Source: Thuidium tamariscinum
Lineage: Eukaryota; Streptophyta; Bryopsida; Hypnales; Thuidiaceae
Assembly: GCA_947034885.2 (NCBI GenBank)
Contig: OX344758.2
Location: forward strand, 17,263,067 to 17,327,066
DNA: 64,000 nt
Direction of reading: 5' to 3'
Made by a program: the position numbers and the translations under genes. Under the pieces are notes generated by a model. It had not been told where the DNA came from and did no database searches. It was given only the letters and a program-made list of their open reading frames with translations. This document shows positions 12,807-24,917 of this stretch, one piece after another (position 1 is the stretch's first letter; every line of letters starts with the position of its first letter).

Positions 12807-13129
12807 GTGTTCATTTTACGTACCCGCATTTTCAACACTTTGAAAATTCATAGTTTGTATTTATGGAATTTGAAATAACACATCCTACAGAATTTAGAAT
12901 CTTCTTTTCTAGAAACTACAAACAATAAAAACTCAAAACAATAATTTTCATGAGGTAACTTAGAAGTGTCCATTTATGATAACTTAAGCTTTTTAATGTG
13001 TAGGATATGGGAAATTCATTGAGAGATGGAGTTCTATATATGCAGACACTAGGATGATGAGTAGAAATGTAGGAAAAAAAAGACTTTTTTCCCTTCAAGA
13101 ATAAATATTTTATTCTGTATAAATGTCAC

Positions 13130-13404
13130 AGGCCCTTTTTTTTCTACTTTTTTGAAAAATTGCCAAGATGGTGATCACTTCAAATTTGGTGAAGCATTGT
13201 ATTTCTACATCCATCCATCTTATGGATTTAACAATACTTTTCCATCATATTCATACACTTTTCATCTAAATTTGGTGACTTCGTTGGTGTATTTTAAAGT
13301 GAACTAGAAAAATTTGGCGAAAAAAGATTACTTTTATCTAGAGAAAAAAGACATTTATTTTGAAATGATGCAATTTGGCCCAATGGTGCTGAAAAAAAGG
13401 GTTG
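13130..13404. mobile_element. hAT-like MITE with exact 8-bp target duplication
   Basis: The element starts AGGCCCTTTTTTT and ends AAAAAAAGGGTTG. It is bounded on both sides by AATGTCAC (13122-13129 and 13405-13412), an exact 8-bp duplication typical of hAT insertions. The interior is the reverse complement of 10577-10856. It is non-coding. Confidence 0.75.
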
Positions 13405-13983
13405 AATGTCACTATTCCATCCGGATTCATTCAATCTCATAGACTCACCTATCATGGATAGCTTGGGTACTTTTTTCTAAACCAAAAAAGAAGAGAGATG
13501 AGTGGACAAGGTTCAATTATAAAATCTTTTTCATTGAACTATATATCCAATTGTTGTCCATTATAGATCAATCTATGAAGTCTTTCACTAGGGTTTGTTC
13601 AAAATAGGTAATTTTACTATAGTTCAATAATACAAACCATCATCAAAAACTTATATATTACACACATTTGGATGTTGTGACTTGGAGGTAATCCAACCTG
13701 TTAAGGTTACTACGCATAAAATCAACCAAATAGGGAACTTTGCATGGGGTTGTTATTATATCAAAAAACTTTTTGTTAGTTCTTGTTGTTAGTCAAGAGA
13801 AGATTCAAGATTCTCTTAAAATGAAGTTTTTGAACATCATATTAATAAACTATGAATATTCAAAGTTTTTGAAAACATGTGTTTTTAAAATCAATTCTAG
13901 ACTCTCATGAATAGTGGGAGTATATTTTACAATAGTCAAGATAGTGTAGGGGTTGATTTTAGACATGGGTTCAAAATTAGGCA

Positions 13984-14643
13984 TAAGGTAGAAGTACCTA
14001 TTTCGGACAACCCTCCTTTAATGGCTTCATAGGCTAACCTATTGTAGACAATACTTGGATACACTATTTATTAAAAAAGATTCTTTGTTTATACCTTCTT
14101 GTCCAATCATCTCTCTCATTAGAGGGGATTCGAGGCCAACAAGAGACTCCCAAAATTGTTCTGGATATTGTTAGGTTAGCAATTAATTAATTCTTTTTTT
14201 TCCAAAAAAAAGAAAAAGAAGTTTGTCTTGAAATGCAAAAAGAAGTCCAATTTTTTTTTTCAAAAAAAAGTCGGTGACGTGGCACTCTCGACCACGTCAA
14301 CAGAGGTTAGTCTTGCATTTCTATGGCAGATTCCTGCGTTCACTACGGTGGGAACTCACAGTTTCCTGTTGGCCTCGAATTCCCTCTAATGTCTTTCATT
14401 GCATAGGAAGAAGTGCCAAAGCTAACTCTAATAGATGAGTCTATTGAAGCGGAACGGGCCCTATTGAAAAAATTTCATTTATATTGAATAAAACATTCAT
14501 TTTTGAGGAAAAAAAGTCCCTCATTTTTTGCATTATTCTTCATTTTTATGTTTGCGTACATTTGGAATTCAATTTCATAGTGAATTTCCCACATCTTTAC
14601 ATGCTAAAATGCTTAAATTATGTGTTATAGGTCTTCTACCTTA
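13984..14643. mobile_element. TAAGGTAGAAG-end MITE carrying a nested insertion
   Basis: Ends are TAAGGTAGAAGTACCTATT and, inverted, TAAGGTAGAAGACCTATAAC. Terminal TA on each side suggests TA insertion preference. About 275 bp of its 660 bp is the element at 14117-14391. Its ends resemble, but differ from, those at 9267, 12377 and 34393. Confidence 0.6.
14117..14391. mobile_element. CATTAGAGG-end MITE, 275 bp, nested
   Basis: Ends are CATTAGAGGGGATTCGAGGC and, inverted, CATTAGAGGGAATTCGAGGC, both followed by CAACA. The interior has GACGTGGCACTCTCGAC, which recurs in the 264-bp copy at 44066-44329. The terminal repeats are nearly intact, so this copy is probably young within the family. Confidence 0.75.
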
Positions 14644-15411
14644 GCTACCTTACCACCTATAGGTCTCATTTCATATGTGTGACATACATGTACATTTGTA
14701 AACAAAATGTACACCCCACGTACATGAGGGCGGAAGGGAAGGGGTTGGTAGGATCTTTTAAGCCGGGGCTCTTCCTTCCTTTTCTTCTTGTCCTTTTTGA
14801 CAACGCAGGCGACGAGCCGACGACTTCCACGAAAAGAAGCATGTGCCCAAGACCTGACTCCATGGTCGGAAGCCCCCTTCCTGAACGATTCTCCCCAGCC
14901 CAGGGTCTTCAGCAATCAGTAGTCTTTGCTGTCAGGTGCCGTAGAACTTCGCCTTCTTCCGCCAGTTAGCTTAGAAACGTACTCGCACTGCTGCTGCACT
15001 TCCAGCCAGCTCCCCTGGTGTGACCCAGTCGCAGCCCTCCTTTCCCAAACTTTCTAACAAGTCCTCCCCTTTCGCACGCACACAACGCCAAACGATCTCC
15101 AGTTTCTCCACACGGCAAATGAACCACTTCCTGCAAGTGAACCGCGTCTTCGATCGGGACACTGTAGGAGCTGGTAGCTCACCGGTTTTCAGGAATTCGG
15201 GACAACAAGCAGCAAGCTAGGAGACTGAGCTTTGGTTATGAGGTCCAAGTGGGTCTCGAGTGGCAGTGACGGCTATGTGTGGGAGATCGCGGTTAAGAGA
15301 TCGGGACAAAATTAGCGGCGACGAGATTGACAAGGCGTTGGAAATTGACAAGGGGAGGATTTTTTGTTTTGATTATTACTTGGAGGAGAGGAGAGAGAGA
15401 GAAGAGGAGCG
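14644..15411 (+). promoter_or_regulatory. upstream region and 5' leader of the membrane-protein gene
   Basis: Base composition shifts sharply from AT-rich transposon DNA to gene-like sequence at about 14700. Frames open on both strands here (96 residues or fewer) but resemble no family. The most likely content is the promoter and 5' UTR of the gene starting at 15412. No TATA box was pinned down. Confidence 0.4.
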
Positions 15412-18400
15412 ATGATGGGGAGATCGCGTGTACTAGGAGGGAGGGGTACGAGATGGAATTCGTTACAGGGGAGGATGGCGAATTTAGTGTGGGCGGTGTT
15501 TTTGTTGGGGTTCGTGGCGCAGGCGGTGGCGGAGAATCCCAGCTATGGCGGAACTCCGCGGAGACTCTGTTCGAGAGAGTTTGGAATCCCAGCGGGTGGT
15601 GTGTCCCTCGGTAAGCTCTCGTGATATTGCCTCAGGAAGTGTGGTTTTACAAATTGGGTTAAGGGATTTTGGAAGATCGTTGTGAGGGACTGTTGGGAGA
15701 GATTGTTGGGAGAGACTGTTGGGAGAGATTGTTGGGAAAGACTGCTGCGAAAAACTATTGCGAAAGATTGTGGCGAAAGACTGTTGGAGGTTTTGGATTA
15801 CGCGGACTGATGAAAGCCACGTCTTGGGGAGTGACTACAAATTTTCAATTTTGGAGGCATTGACTAGTGAATCTAGACGAGAAGTACTGAGGATTGTGTT
15901 TCGGTGAGTTGAATTGAGTACCCGGGATTGCTAGATTGCTAGATTGCTTGTTGGGGGAAGTAAGTAGAGTTTAATTGCTTGAAATTTGCAGTTCGCGGAA
16001 GAGCGCTACTTGAGAATTCGAGTTTCAGTTACCGGCCTTTGGCACCTCGGGACGATCGCGTGGATCCTCTCGATGATTTCCACCGTTACCGCAACGGCTA
16101 CGACGTCAAGAGCAAGCATTACTGGGCGGTGAGGATGGCAGCACTCTACTCGTAGTTTCTAGGGCATGTCATGATTTTCATACTTTAGGATTAGCATCGA
16201 CTAAACCTATTTTTTCTGGATTCTGTGAGTACCTGGATTTGCAAAGAGCTGGAGATTTTGAAGATTTGGTCGTTGGATTTTGGGGGTTATGTTTGAGAAC
16301 GATTGCCTGAGCACAAATGCGCGCAGTCTTTAAGGATACTGATGAATTTGGGGTTGGCTTTGTCGGGTTTTGTGCCATGGAATGTCGGTGGCGTTCACAC
16401 GATTTCCGCCTCCTGTGATTAGTATCTCTGTAACCCCAATTTTCCGTGAACTCTGAGAGTATACTTACTCTCAAAAAAAGTGTAGATCTCGAAGATTTTG
16501 TTGTTGAATTTTCGGGGTTATGTTTGAGAACGATCGCCTCGAACAAATGCGCGCAGTAATCAAGGATCCTAATGAATTAGGGGTTGGTTTTTGGGGTTTG
16601 GGGGACATGGAATGTCGGTGGCGTTCACACGATTTCCGTACTCTGTGATTCCCGTACTCAGTATCTCCATGACCCCGGATTCTCAGAGTATCCTTACTCG
16701 CGAAACACTGTAGATCTCGAAGATGTTGCTGTTGGATTTTAGGGGTTGTGTCTGAGAACGATCGCCTGCACACAAATACGCACCATCATCAAGGATCCAC
16801 TTGAATTTAGGGTTGGCTATGGGGAGTCTGTCAGATCTAACTGCTTTGTGCCCTAGCCAGTCGGTGCTGTTCATACGATTTCTATACTTTGTGATTAGGA
16901 TTTTCACGAGCCCAATTTTCCCTGCACTCTCAGAGTATGCGTACTGTCGAAAAGCTGTAGATCTCTAAACTTTGATGGTCGTATTTTAGGGTTTGTGTCT
17001 GATGACAGTATCCTGCATCATCTGACTGCTGTGGAGTTTCGTGACATGGGCAATCTGTGGTGTTCAGACGGTTTTCATACTTTGTGATTAGCACCTCCAT
17101 AAAACCACTTTTTCCTGTACTCTCCGAGTACCCACTCTCTCAAAAACCTCTAGATCTCTAAATTTTACTTGTCAATTTTTTAGGGTTTATGCCTGACACC
17201 GATCTCCTTCATTATCAATGATTCTACTGAATTCAGGGTTTGCTTAGCGAACTTTTGCGCCCCTGGCCAGTCTGTGTTGCTCACACGATTTACACAAATT
17301 CTGATTAACCCAATCTTCCCTGCTCTCTCCGAGTACTCATTCTCTCAGAAACTAAAGATCTCTAAGTTTTGATAGTCGAATTTTTAGGGTGTGTCTGATA
17401 TCAATCTCCTGCATCATCCAGAATCCTACTGAATTCAGGGTTCACTTTGTGAAATTTTGTGCCATGACCAGTCGTTGGTGTTCACACGATTCACAGAAAT
17501 TTTGATTAACATCTCCAGAACCTCAATTTCCCCTGCACTCTCAGAGTACCCGTACTCTCAAAAAAACTCTAGATCTCCAAACTTTTAGGGTTTGTCTCTG
17601 AAACCGATCTCCTGGGCACCATGATCCTTAATCCTACTGAGTTAATGGTTTCCTGTGTGTGTGTTTTTGTGCCCTGGACAGTCTGTGGTGTTCACAGGAA
17701 TCTCCGGGTACGCCATTGCTGCGGCGTGGCTGTTGCTGGGTCTGCTGCTTCTTTTGTTCGCTTGCTGCAACTGTCTTTGTGGAAGCAGAGAGCACTCCAA
17801 GCGACCACGCTCGCGCGCCTTCTTCTGGACCCCTCGACTCATCGTCTTCCTCCTCTCTGCCGTGGCCGTGTGAGTCTCGGAGCTCTAATTTCCACACACC
17901 CTGCTTGCCAAACCTAAACCTCTCAAGAACACGAAGTTTCGTCCCTAGCAGATTGAGAATTCTTACCACATGTCTGCGGGACTCCTTAGCATGATTTCAA
18001 ATGTCTTTGTCGTTCAATCATTAGTCATTGCTGTCAGAGTCTGTGATTTCACTTATGCTAGTCTGCTGCACGTTTCTGAGGTTTAGACTCTTGTCTCTAA
18101 GTTTAAATTAGTGGTGTATGGGTATGGGCATCGATTAACTTGTGGTGTACATTAGTCATTGTTGTCAGAGTTTGTAGTTTCAGTCGTGCGATTCTATTGC
18201 TTGTTTCTGAGGTTAGAATCTTCTTTCAAAGGTTTGAATCAGTGTATGTGTACGGCATCAAATAGCTTTGTAGTGTACATTGAAAAGAGGGTTCTTGCTC
18301 TGAAGTGTATGTCACAAGATGGTTGATGCTATCGCTGTACAACACTGGTTCTAAACCCGTTGTATATTCATCGTCTAGAATTATATGGATTCAGATTGAC

Positions 18401-21400
18401 CAGAGGTTGAATTTCAGGAAGTCTGCAAACCACTGAAACCCTAATATTGGATTGTATTTGCAGTGGCAGCAGCGTGATCTTGCTCATTGCAGCTCGCGGG
18501 CTGAACTCGCAAGTGAACAATGTGGAAGATGTGCTGTTGGGAGCAGCGACGGACGCTACTGACACTATCAAGAACGTGTCCAGCACTCTGAACAGTGTGA
18601 AGGGCGTGGTCCAACCTTACGACCAATCGTTGTACACCACGCTCAACTCCACTCAGGCTAAGCTCGACAGCCTTGCTGTTGTTGTGAATGAGAAGGCCTT
18701 TGTCAAGTACAAGAAGACGTATCAGCTGGTCTTCAAAATTGTGTAAGTAGTACTAGTTCTCTTTTCTTATATGGGTACCACATCAAATTGCAATACTGAT
18801 TGTATTTTTTTTTCAATAGGAAATTTAAGGAGGTTTGCAATGCAACCGAGAATGCATATTTTGGTTACTATATGAAAAATTTATATTCAGTATTGTCTGA
18901 TGTTGAACAAGAAGTCATATCAGCTGGTCTTCAAAATTGTGTAAGTGCTAGTTCTCTTTGTTGTCAGGTTACTATACCGAAGTGCAACACTGGGCGTAGT
19001 TTCTTCTCTTGTCAGGAAATGAGAAAGGGTTGCAACGCAATGAAGAATGCATTATTCAATTACCGTATGAAAATGTTATAAGTGTATTGGTAGATGATAT
19101 AAAGACAACTCATGTTTTGACGTAGATATGGTGAACATTTCATGCAAGACTGTTGCAATTAGGTGTAATTACCTTAGAATTAAAATAGTCAAACACTTGA
19201 ATTTGTAGCGAGTGTTTGTTGAAGGAATTGACTTACAAATCTGTACTGTTTTCGTGTTTTTGCAGAGACATTATATTGATCGTGGTGACGTCGTTGAATT
19301 TGCTACTCATCACTCTTGGTTTTGGTATAGTGTTGCCCCATTGCCCTTCTTATTTTCCTGTCTTATCTTGTCATCGTATATTGCTCTAAAAAACGAATTC
19401 TGCTTTGGCTTGTTTTCAATTTTTTTTAAAACTAATTTTGGTGGAAAGGTAAATTGAAGCAGAATGCAACACATTTAGAATCAAAGAAATTGGAACCCAA
19501 ATGAATTTTCTATGAATTTTTGAAGTTGGCATGCATAGTTGCACAAGAAGTTGTCCCCACCATAAAATATCAAAATTCCAATAGCACCCGTGTCAGATAC
19601 TGGAGGATAAAGTTTGAGTGATTTTTATTCAACATCTGATACTTAAGGAACTTATGTGACAATTCACATGGTTGAATTCAACAGGAATTTCTAGTTTTAA
19701 TGAATTTTTTTTTTTTTTTTTTGTGTGCACAGCTTCAACATTTCTGAGATGGAGGCGCTTCTTCTACTTGTGAGTGAAATACCACTGCAATAATATAATG
19801 TCGTAGGGATATATTGCAATGTATTTTTGGGAATATAGCATTGCAGTATGAAAGGTGGATGATTAATGTAACTTCACCTTATTGTTACTGTTCTTAAAAC
19901 CAATTCTGTAGAGTTCTTGCCTAAAATGTACAACATCTATTCATGAGAGCCTAGGTTCAGTTTTAGGTTCACCTATTTGTAACACTTCAAAATTTCAAAG
20001 GTTGTTAATATTGTGTCCAACAAATGCATAAGAATAGAATACTTTTTGACTTCAGAAGATCCAACAAAAAATTGGGCAATTTTATATGAAGAGCACTCCA
20101 ATGCTCAATTGCATATTCAGATGAATTTAGGTGTAGTTGCCTTACTACAAATGCGAAATTGACTAATGTGTCCAGTTCTCTTTGGGGAGATGTTAATAGC
20201 CTTTAACACAATGTTTCCATTTGAGGTTATCTTGTCCATATTCATAATAGGGATACCAAAATTTGCAGTTTATTATTGTTTCATGCAAATACATGAAATT
20301 GGCATTTGAAAGAAGACTGTTTGTTGTGCTGCACAGAATTATTTTTGTGACGTGGATTTTCACTGCCTTGACGTGGTTCATGTTTGGGTTCTTCTTCTCG
20401 GTTCACTAGTAAGTTTCTCACCTTTGGAAATAACGCATGTTTAACCCCATCCTCTTCAATTCTCTTTAATACCCTCTTTGAGAGAACTGAGACCTCAAAG
20501 ATTTGATGGTTTTGGTCTAGTCTTGAGGATGGAGGGTTTGTCTCATACAGTAGAACTCCTCTAAAGTGGACTTCTGTAAGCCAATAACCTCTCTAAAGTG
20601 ATATTATTTCTTCAATCTTAGCTTGAAGATGTACAAAAAAAAGAATGGAACTTTTATTGAATTTGGAATTTAGATGTCGCTCTGATGAATGTGACCTCAA
20701 CCTAGGAGTGCAACAAAATTGTAGCCCACTAAAAAATCTTCAAATGTCATTAATGCCACATCCCCTGTCTGCAACAATATTCTCCCTATTGTAATATTCT
20801 CCTCCAATCCTAGGACTATTACCTAATGGAAGTTCTACTATGATTGTGTTAGGCCTAACAATCCTATTTTGGTTATCTAGTACATATGTATTGAAGGACT
20901 AAAAAATGTTTTCATTGTTGGATGTCAGTGTGGCTGATGATAGTTGCTTAGCTTTTAGACAATATCTTCAAGACCCGAAAAACACAACTCTTGATGACTT
21001 GATTCCATGTGCGGATTTGGCTTCTTCATCTTCTCAATACTTGCAAGTGCGAGTGGCCATGAATTCTATCATTGATACGGTAGAACAATTCATTGCCTTT
21101 TTTCTATTGTTTTAAATTCATTATTGTAGTTGAGTCTTACCTTTTAAAGGAGGCATCAAGGGTAGCACTTACTATTTGTGTATTTGTGGTATAGTCAATA
21201 GAAATTATCCTTAACAAATTGTTCATTCAAACTAGTCTTTAGATCAAAATTCTTCTTCTATTCTAAATGTTTTAATTACCTCACACATGCACTTGGGATT
21301 ATACATTGTAGTAGCCACTTAAGAGCTAAATGTAATGTTATGGTAAGTTGACTTGTCAAAGAGTGAGGGTGATAAGTTCAATTTGAGCCCACCGATGAGC

Positions 21401-23342
21401 CAAAAAGTACATTGTTTGACATTCTTGATTCAAAGGTATAACTTAATATTATGTCCATAACCTTTGTATGTTTTCAATGATTATCTAGTCAATAATGTGA
21501 CTAATTGTAGTTTTCATCCAGTTCTAATCCATAATATATTGACAAGTTGAAAATATAACTATGGATATTAATGCAATGCAGGCAACAACTGAATTGTTGT
21601 ACTACACCAACGGGTCCACTTCTTTGACAGGTGTTTGTGACCCAATTGGTCCACCTCCCGACTACGTTTACACAGGCATTTGTGCAAATGATACGCTACC
21701 AATTGGAGAATTATCTAATGTAAGTGACTATCTCTATTTTTATTTAATATTTTAGCATTTGCTTTCAATTCTCAAATGGTTAAAATTGACCATTTTCATA
21801 TCTATACATTGCAACCCTCTCATTCTAATTGCTTGAGAGACAATCATATTACAAGTCAAATAGTTTAAATTTGAGACAAGTGTGCTATAGGGAATGATTG
21901 TGTGATAAATGTGTAGACTATTCCAAAATGTCATAGAAGAGAGGGTTGGATTAAAGAGGTTTGAGAGTTGAAATGAATTGTTTAGGAAACTGAGACAACA
22001 AAATGTGGTAGTGGAAAGAAGAGATTATACCTTACATTATTTGAACTTTAGGTGTAAGATTTAAAAGCTACTTTAATCATGTCTTGTTTCTAAAATGAAT
22101 TTTATATTTTTAGTTTGGGCATTTGGGGATTAGTGATGCTAAGATGATCACTAATGTAAGTATTTCCTAAACCATCAAACTAAGAAAAGTGAACTATGTA
22201 CCAATATCCTACATTTAGATGTACAACAATACAAAGTGTTTGGTTTGGGTGAACTAGTGATTTTGGGTGTACTATTGATTTTATGTGTAATTTCTATAGA
22301 ATGGTTTAAGCTCATGTTCTCTCATGCAATTCTTTTCTTATTTGCAGCTTCTTAAACCATTCGTGTGCAACAACACTCAAGCTATGTGCTTGGAGATGTA
22401 CCCTTTCTATGTCAACCAATCCACTTATGATGGAGTTGCTGCAATTAGTAGTGGTGAGCACTTGCAAAACTTTTTTTCTCACCCGTGTATAGAGAATGTT
22501 TTTCTTAAAGATTCATAACATTATTTAGGTAGAGTGATCAAACTACTACTTTAGATTCTTTGGGATGATATGTTTGTGGTAAGAGGTTGTACAAAATCAA
22601 AATAGGATTAGAACTATCCCAACTTCTAACATGTTATTGAAGAATATACTATTAGACAAGTGGTAGACAAGGTCTAAGAGACTCCTAATTAGTTATTAGA
22701 CCTAAACCTTTCCTCCAAATTAGATCAACATCATTAGATCTTGGAAATCTAAGACTTTTAAAAAAAGTAGTCACTTATTAGACATACCCTCTCCTCCAAA
22801 TTAGGTCAAATTAGATCAACATCATTTGATCTTGTAAATCTAAAAGATCTTCTGGAAGGAGTGTAGAGAAGATGCGCTTATGACTTCTTTTTCTAATTGT
22901 ATATGCAACATGAGGCCATGAAACTAATAGGAGAGGGTTATGTTTTGTTATTAATGGGTTTCATATAACACAGAGATAGCTTTGTTGATTAGTTTTCAAC
23001 AAACAAACTCGTGACTAATGCTGTGTGCTCTGTTTGCTCTGTTTGCTTGCAGCTTCACAAAGCACTTTGAACGCGTTCCCCTTGATGGAGGAGCTCACGA
23101 ATTGTTCGCTTATATTGAACCCAATTGAGACGATGGTGAAGGAGCGGTGCGGCCCTGCCAAAGTTGCCATCAACCGCATTTGGATCTGTTTTGCAGTCAT
23201 GTCATCCATTATGGTGTTGCTCATCATTTTCTGGTGCTTGGCAAACCGTCGAAACACACAGCAACGCTACATCACCAGCATCACACCACAAGACCAATCA
23301 TTCAATGGCGCCCGGGCGTCTTATAATGTGATGCCCAAGTAA
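15412..23342 (+). CDS. plant multi-pass membrane protein (PRM1/tweety-like topology)
   Basis: Twelve exons join in frame to 565 residues: 15412-15610, 15992-16128, 17682-17869, 18464-18742, 19266-19324, 19733-19769, 20337-20408, 20929-21079, 21582-21719, 22114-22155, 22348-22453, 23053-23342. All have GT..AG borders. A signal-like hydrophobic stretch follows Met22 (ANLVWAVFLLGF), so Met22 (15475) is an alternative start. Then come GIPAGGVSLG and RYRNGYDVKSKHYWA. Membrane spans lie at about 114-140, 165-185, 269-287, 301-323 and 512-532. Between spans 4 and 5 is a cysteine- and N-glycosylation-site-rich extracellular loop. This order matches a plant family annotated as transmembrane or 'plasma membrane fusion' proteins (Arabidopsis At2g12400, At2g25270, At1g71110). 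The molecular role is not established. The 42-bp exon 10 could be skipped without frame loss, so it is the least certain. Introns hold several local duplications, listed separately. Confidence 0.85.
15688..15787 (+). repeat. 13-bp minisatellite in intron 1
   Basis: About seven and a half copies of a 13-bp unit, first as GACTGTTGGGAGA and GATTGTTGGGAGA, then drifting to AACTATTGCGAAA and GATTGTGGCGAAA. It lies about 80 bp after the exon 1 donor of the membrane-protein gene. Progressive change along the array suggests old slippage. Confidence 0.7.
16190..17700 (+). repeat. tandem array of about 190-250-bp units filling intron 2
   Basis: Seven related units cover nearly all of intron 2. The anchor GTTCACACGATTT or a variant occurs near 16392, 16624, 16871, 17060, 17278, 17479 and, as GTTCACAGGAATC, at 17690. 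Each unit also has a CTCTCAGAGTAC..ACTCTCAAAAA block, TAGATCTC.AA, TTAGGGTTTGTGTCTGA, GATC.CCTGC and a CTACTGAATT block. The last unit runs through the intron 2 acceptor into the first codons of exon 3, so the array consists of diverged copies of the segment around that splice site. Confidence 0.8.
18019..18281 (+). repeat. 131-bp tandem duplication in intron 3
   Basis: Two units starting with CATTAGTCATTG.TGTCAGAG (18019 and 18150) share CTG.TTTCTGAGGTT, TTTAAAT/TTGAATCAGTG and GTGTACATT in order. Divergence is moderate. Intronic, no coding meaning seen. Confidence 0.7.
18718..19080 (+). repeat. about 200-bp tandem duplication spanning the exon 4 end and donor site
   Basis: The segment TATCAGCTGGTCTTCAAAAT, followed by TGTGTAAGT, occurs at the end of exon 4 (about 18719) and again inside intron 4 (about 18920). 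A second shared block (TGCAATGCAACCGAGAATGC against TGCAACGCAATGAAGAATGC) follows at 18837 and 19030. The intronic copy keeps a good GTAAGT donor. A frame runs open through it, but only the upstream donor joins in phase to exon 5 and preserves the family sequence. Confidence 0.75.
20548..20842. mobile_element. possible pogo-like MITE in intron 7
   Basis: The left part reads CAGTAGAACTCCTCTAAAGT and the right part ends in AGTTCTACTA, which inverts to TAGTAGAACT. TA dinucleotides flank both ends. CAGT.GAAC.CTCTAAAG resembles pogo-type termini. The matching arms are short, so this is tentative. Confidence 0.35.
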
Positions 23343-23440
23343 GTCAATCAAGCTTCTGTTGTGGATTAATTGTCTGCAAAAATCAGCTGATTCTATGCTC
23401 ACTTGTTCTAGTTCTAATATGTAACACTTGTTTTACTTGT

Positions 23441-23618
23441 TGCTCCATTTGTCTCGAGATAAATTTGTGTTTTTTTTTTTATGGGAAACTGTAGGAGTTA
23501 CGGAAACTGTATCATGGATTCATCTTGAGACATGCTACTCGGCCTATGTCCCAAAATAAATTTGTGGTTTCTTGTGAGAAACTATGGGAGTATCATGGGT
23601 TTATTTTGAGATAGAGAG
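23441..23618. mobile_element. two abutting Stowaway-like mini-MITEs
   Basis: The second (23538-23618, about 81 bp) starts CTCGGCCTATGTCCCAAAAT and ends TTATTTTGAGATAGAGAG, with TA on both sides. The first (about 23441-23535) starts CTCCATTTGTCTCGAGATAA and ends TTCATCTTGAGACATG, sharing the TA between them. The interior of the second matches 24834-24917 in reverse. Such tiny elements can be formed by near-complete internal loss of a Stowaway MITE. Confidence 0.6.
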
Positions 23619-24833
23619 TAACATAATGTGTAGAGCATGTTATCAAAGCATGCATTACATGCAAAACATGTGAAATCTTATGTAACTTATTGTGTATACA
23701 TGATGTAAATTTCATGACATTTTATAGCTCATATGATATGCACTTTTGAAAGTTGGGTCAATTATTGTCCATTCTAAGACTCTTGAGTATTTCCTTATCA
23801 CAAACATATCATATCTTAGGAATTTCTTATTGGTTTCCATTCAAAGTCTAAAGAATGTTTTGTATATGCAGGTGATTGAAACTTCTATACCTCTAAAATA
23901 TCAAACTACATAGTTGAGGAGAAAATCATCTTCTTGAAAATGGAGAATGCTTTGAGGTTGCATTCAATGATCATTCCAACTTATATACCGCTTCCGACAA
24001 GTTCCGAGAAGCCACTTGTCATATTAGATCTCTTTTTTTCATTGTTTCATGAAATTCATGGTGCTAATTTTAGGGTCTTTGGTATTGATATTTAGCATAT
24101 TGTACAAAAGGATTGAAATCAATGAACAATCCTTTGCAATTGTGGTGTTCAATTTTATAAGTGGATATTTTTCTTGATTTTGCATGCACACAGGGATCAT
24201 GTCATTTTATAGCTCATTCTTGTTACAAAGGTTGTGTCAATTTTTATCTTATTTTGATTCTCTTTAATATGCTCTTATTGTAAGCATATTACTCTCAAGA
24301 GTCCAAACTAGTTAATTTCCATTCAAAATTTGACAGTTGTAGCTAATGGAGATTTTGTTTTGTTAATTAGGCACTCTAATAATTATGTGACTCCTAATGT
24401 AGTTGAATTTGTTATAATTATGATGTCATTAGGAACTTCTTATAGTTGTTGTATAAGATTAAATCAAAATAAAAGTGTTGTGCAAGAATAATCTACAATC
24501 TAGATTCAATCAAGAAGCAATGATTTAAAGTATTACAATGACAAGGACCTAATACTCTAAAGGAACTTTAGGAAATGTTGCCTATAATGTACATTGCCAA
24601 ATGATGAAAGTAAGAGATCAATTTTGGATAAACCTATATTTAGTACTTTATTGTTCAAATATATCGAGTCAAAATCAAACACATATTACAATGTGTGTAT
24701 ATATATATATTCAAATTCCTTGTCAATTGCCATCAACACCAACAAAAATGAAGACTAATTAATGATTGGGTTAGGAAACATGGTTAGATGATTCTTGAAC
24801 AAATGCTCTTTTGAATGCAAACCAAAAAATGTA

Positions 24834-24917
24834 CTCCCTCTATCTCAAAATAAACCTATGGTACTCTCACTAGTTTTTCACTAGAGACGACAAATTTATT
24901 CTAAGACAAAGGTGTAG
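24834..24917. mobile_element. 84-bp Stowaway-like mini-MITE
   Basis: Left CTCCCTCTATCTCAAAATAA, right TTATTCTAAGACAAAGGTGTAG, of which the last 20 bases mirror the left end; both are flanked by TA. The interior contains ATGGTACTCTCACTAG, related to the element at 23538-23618. Confidence 0.65.

Noticed and set aside
14625-14969. Overlapping frames on both strands near 14.7-15.0 kb
   Set aside because: Several frames are open at once in a GC-shifted promoter region; none resembles a protein family.
18800-19081. 93-codon frame in intron 4 of the membrane-protein gene
   Set aside because: It is opened by a local duplication of the exon 4 end; the family sequence is continuous only when exon 4 joins directly to 19266.
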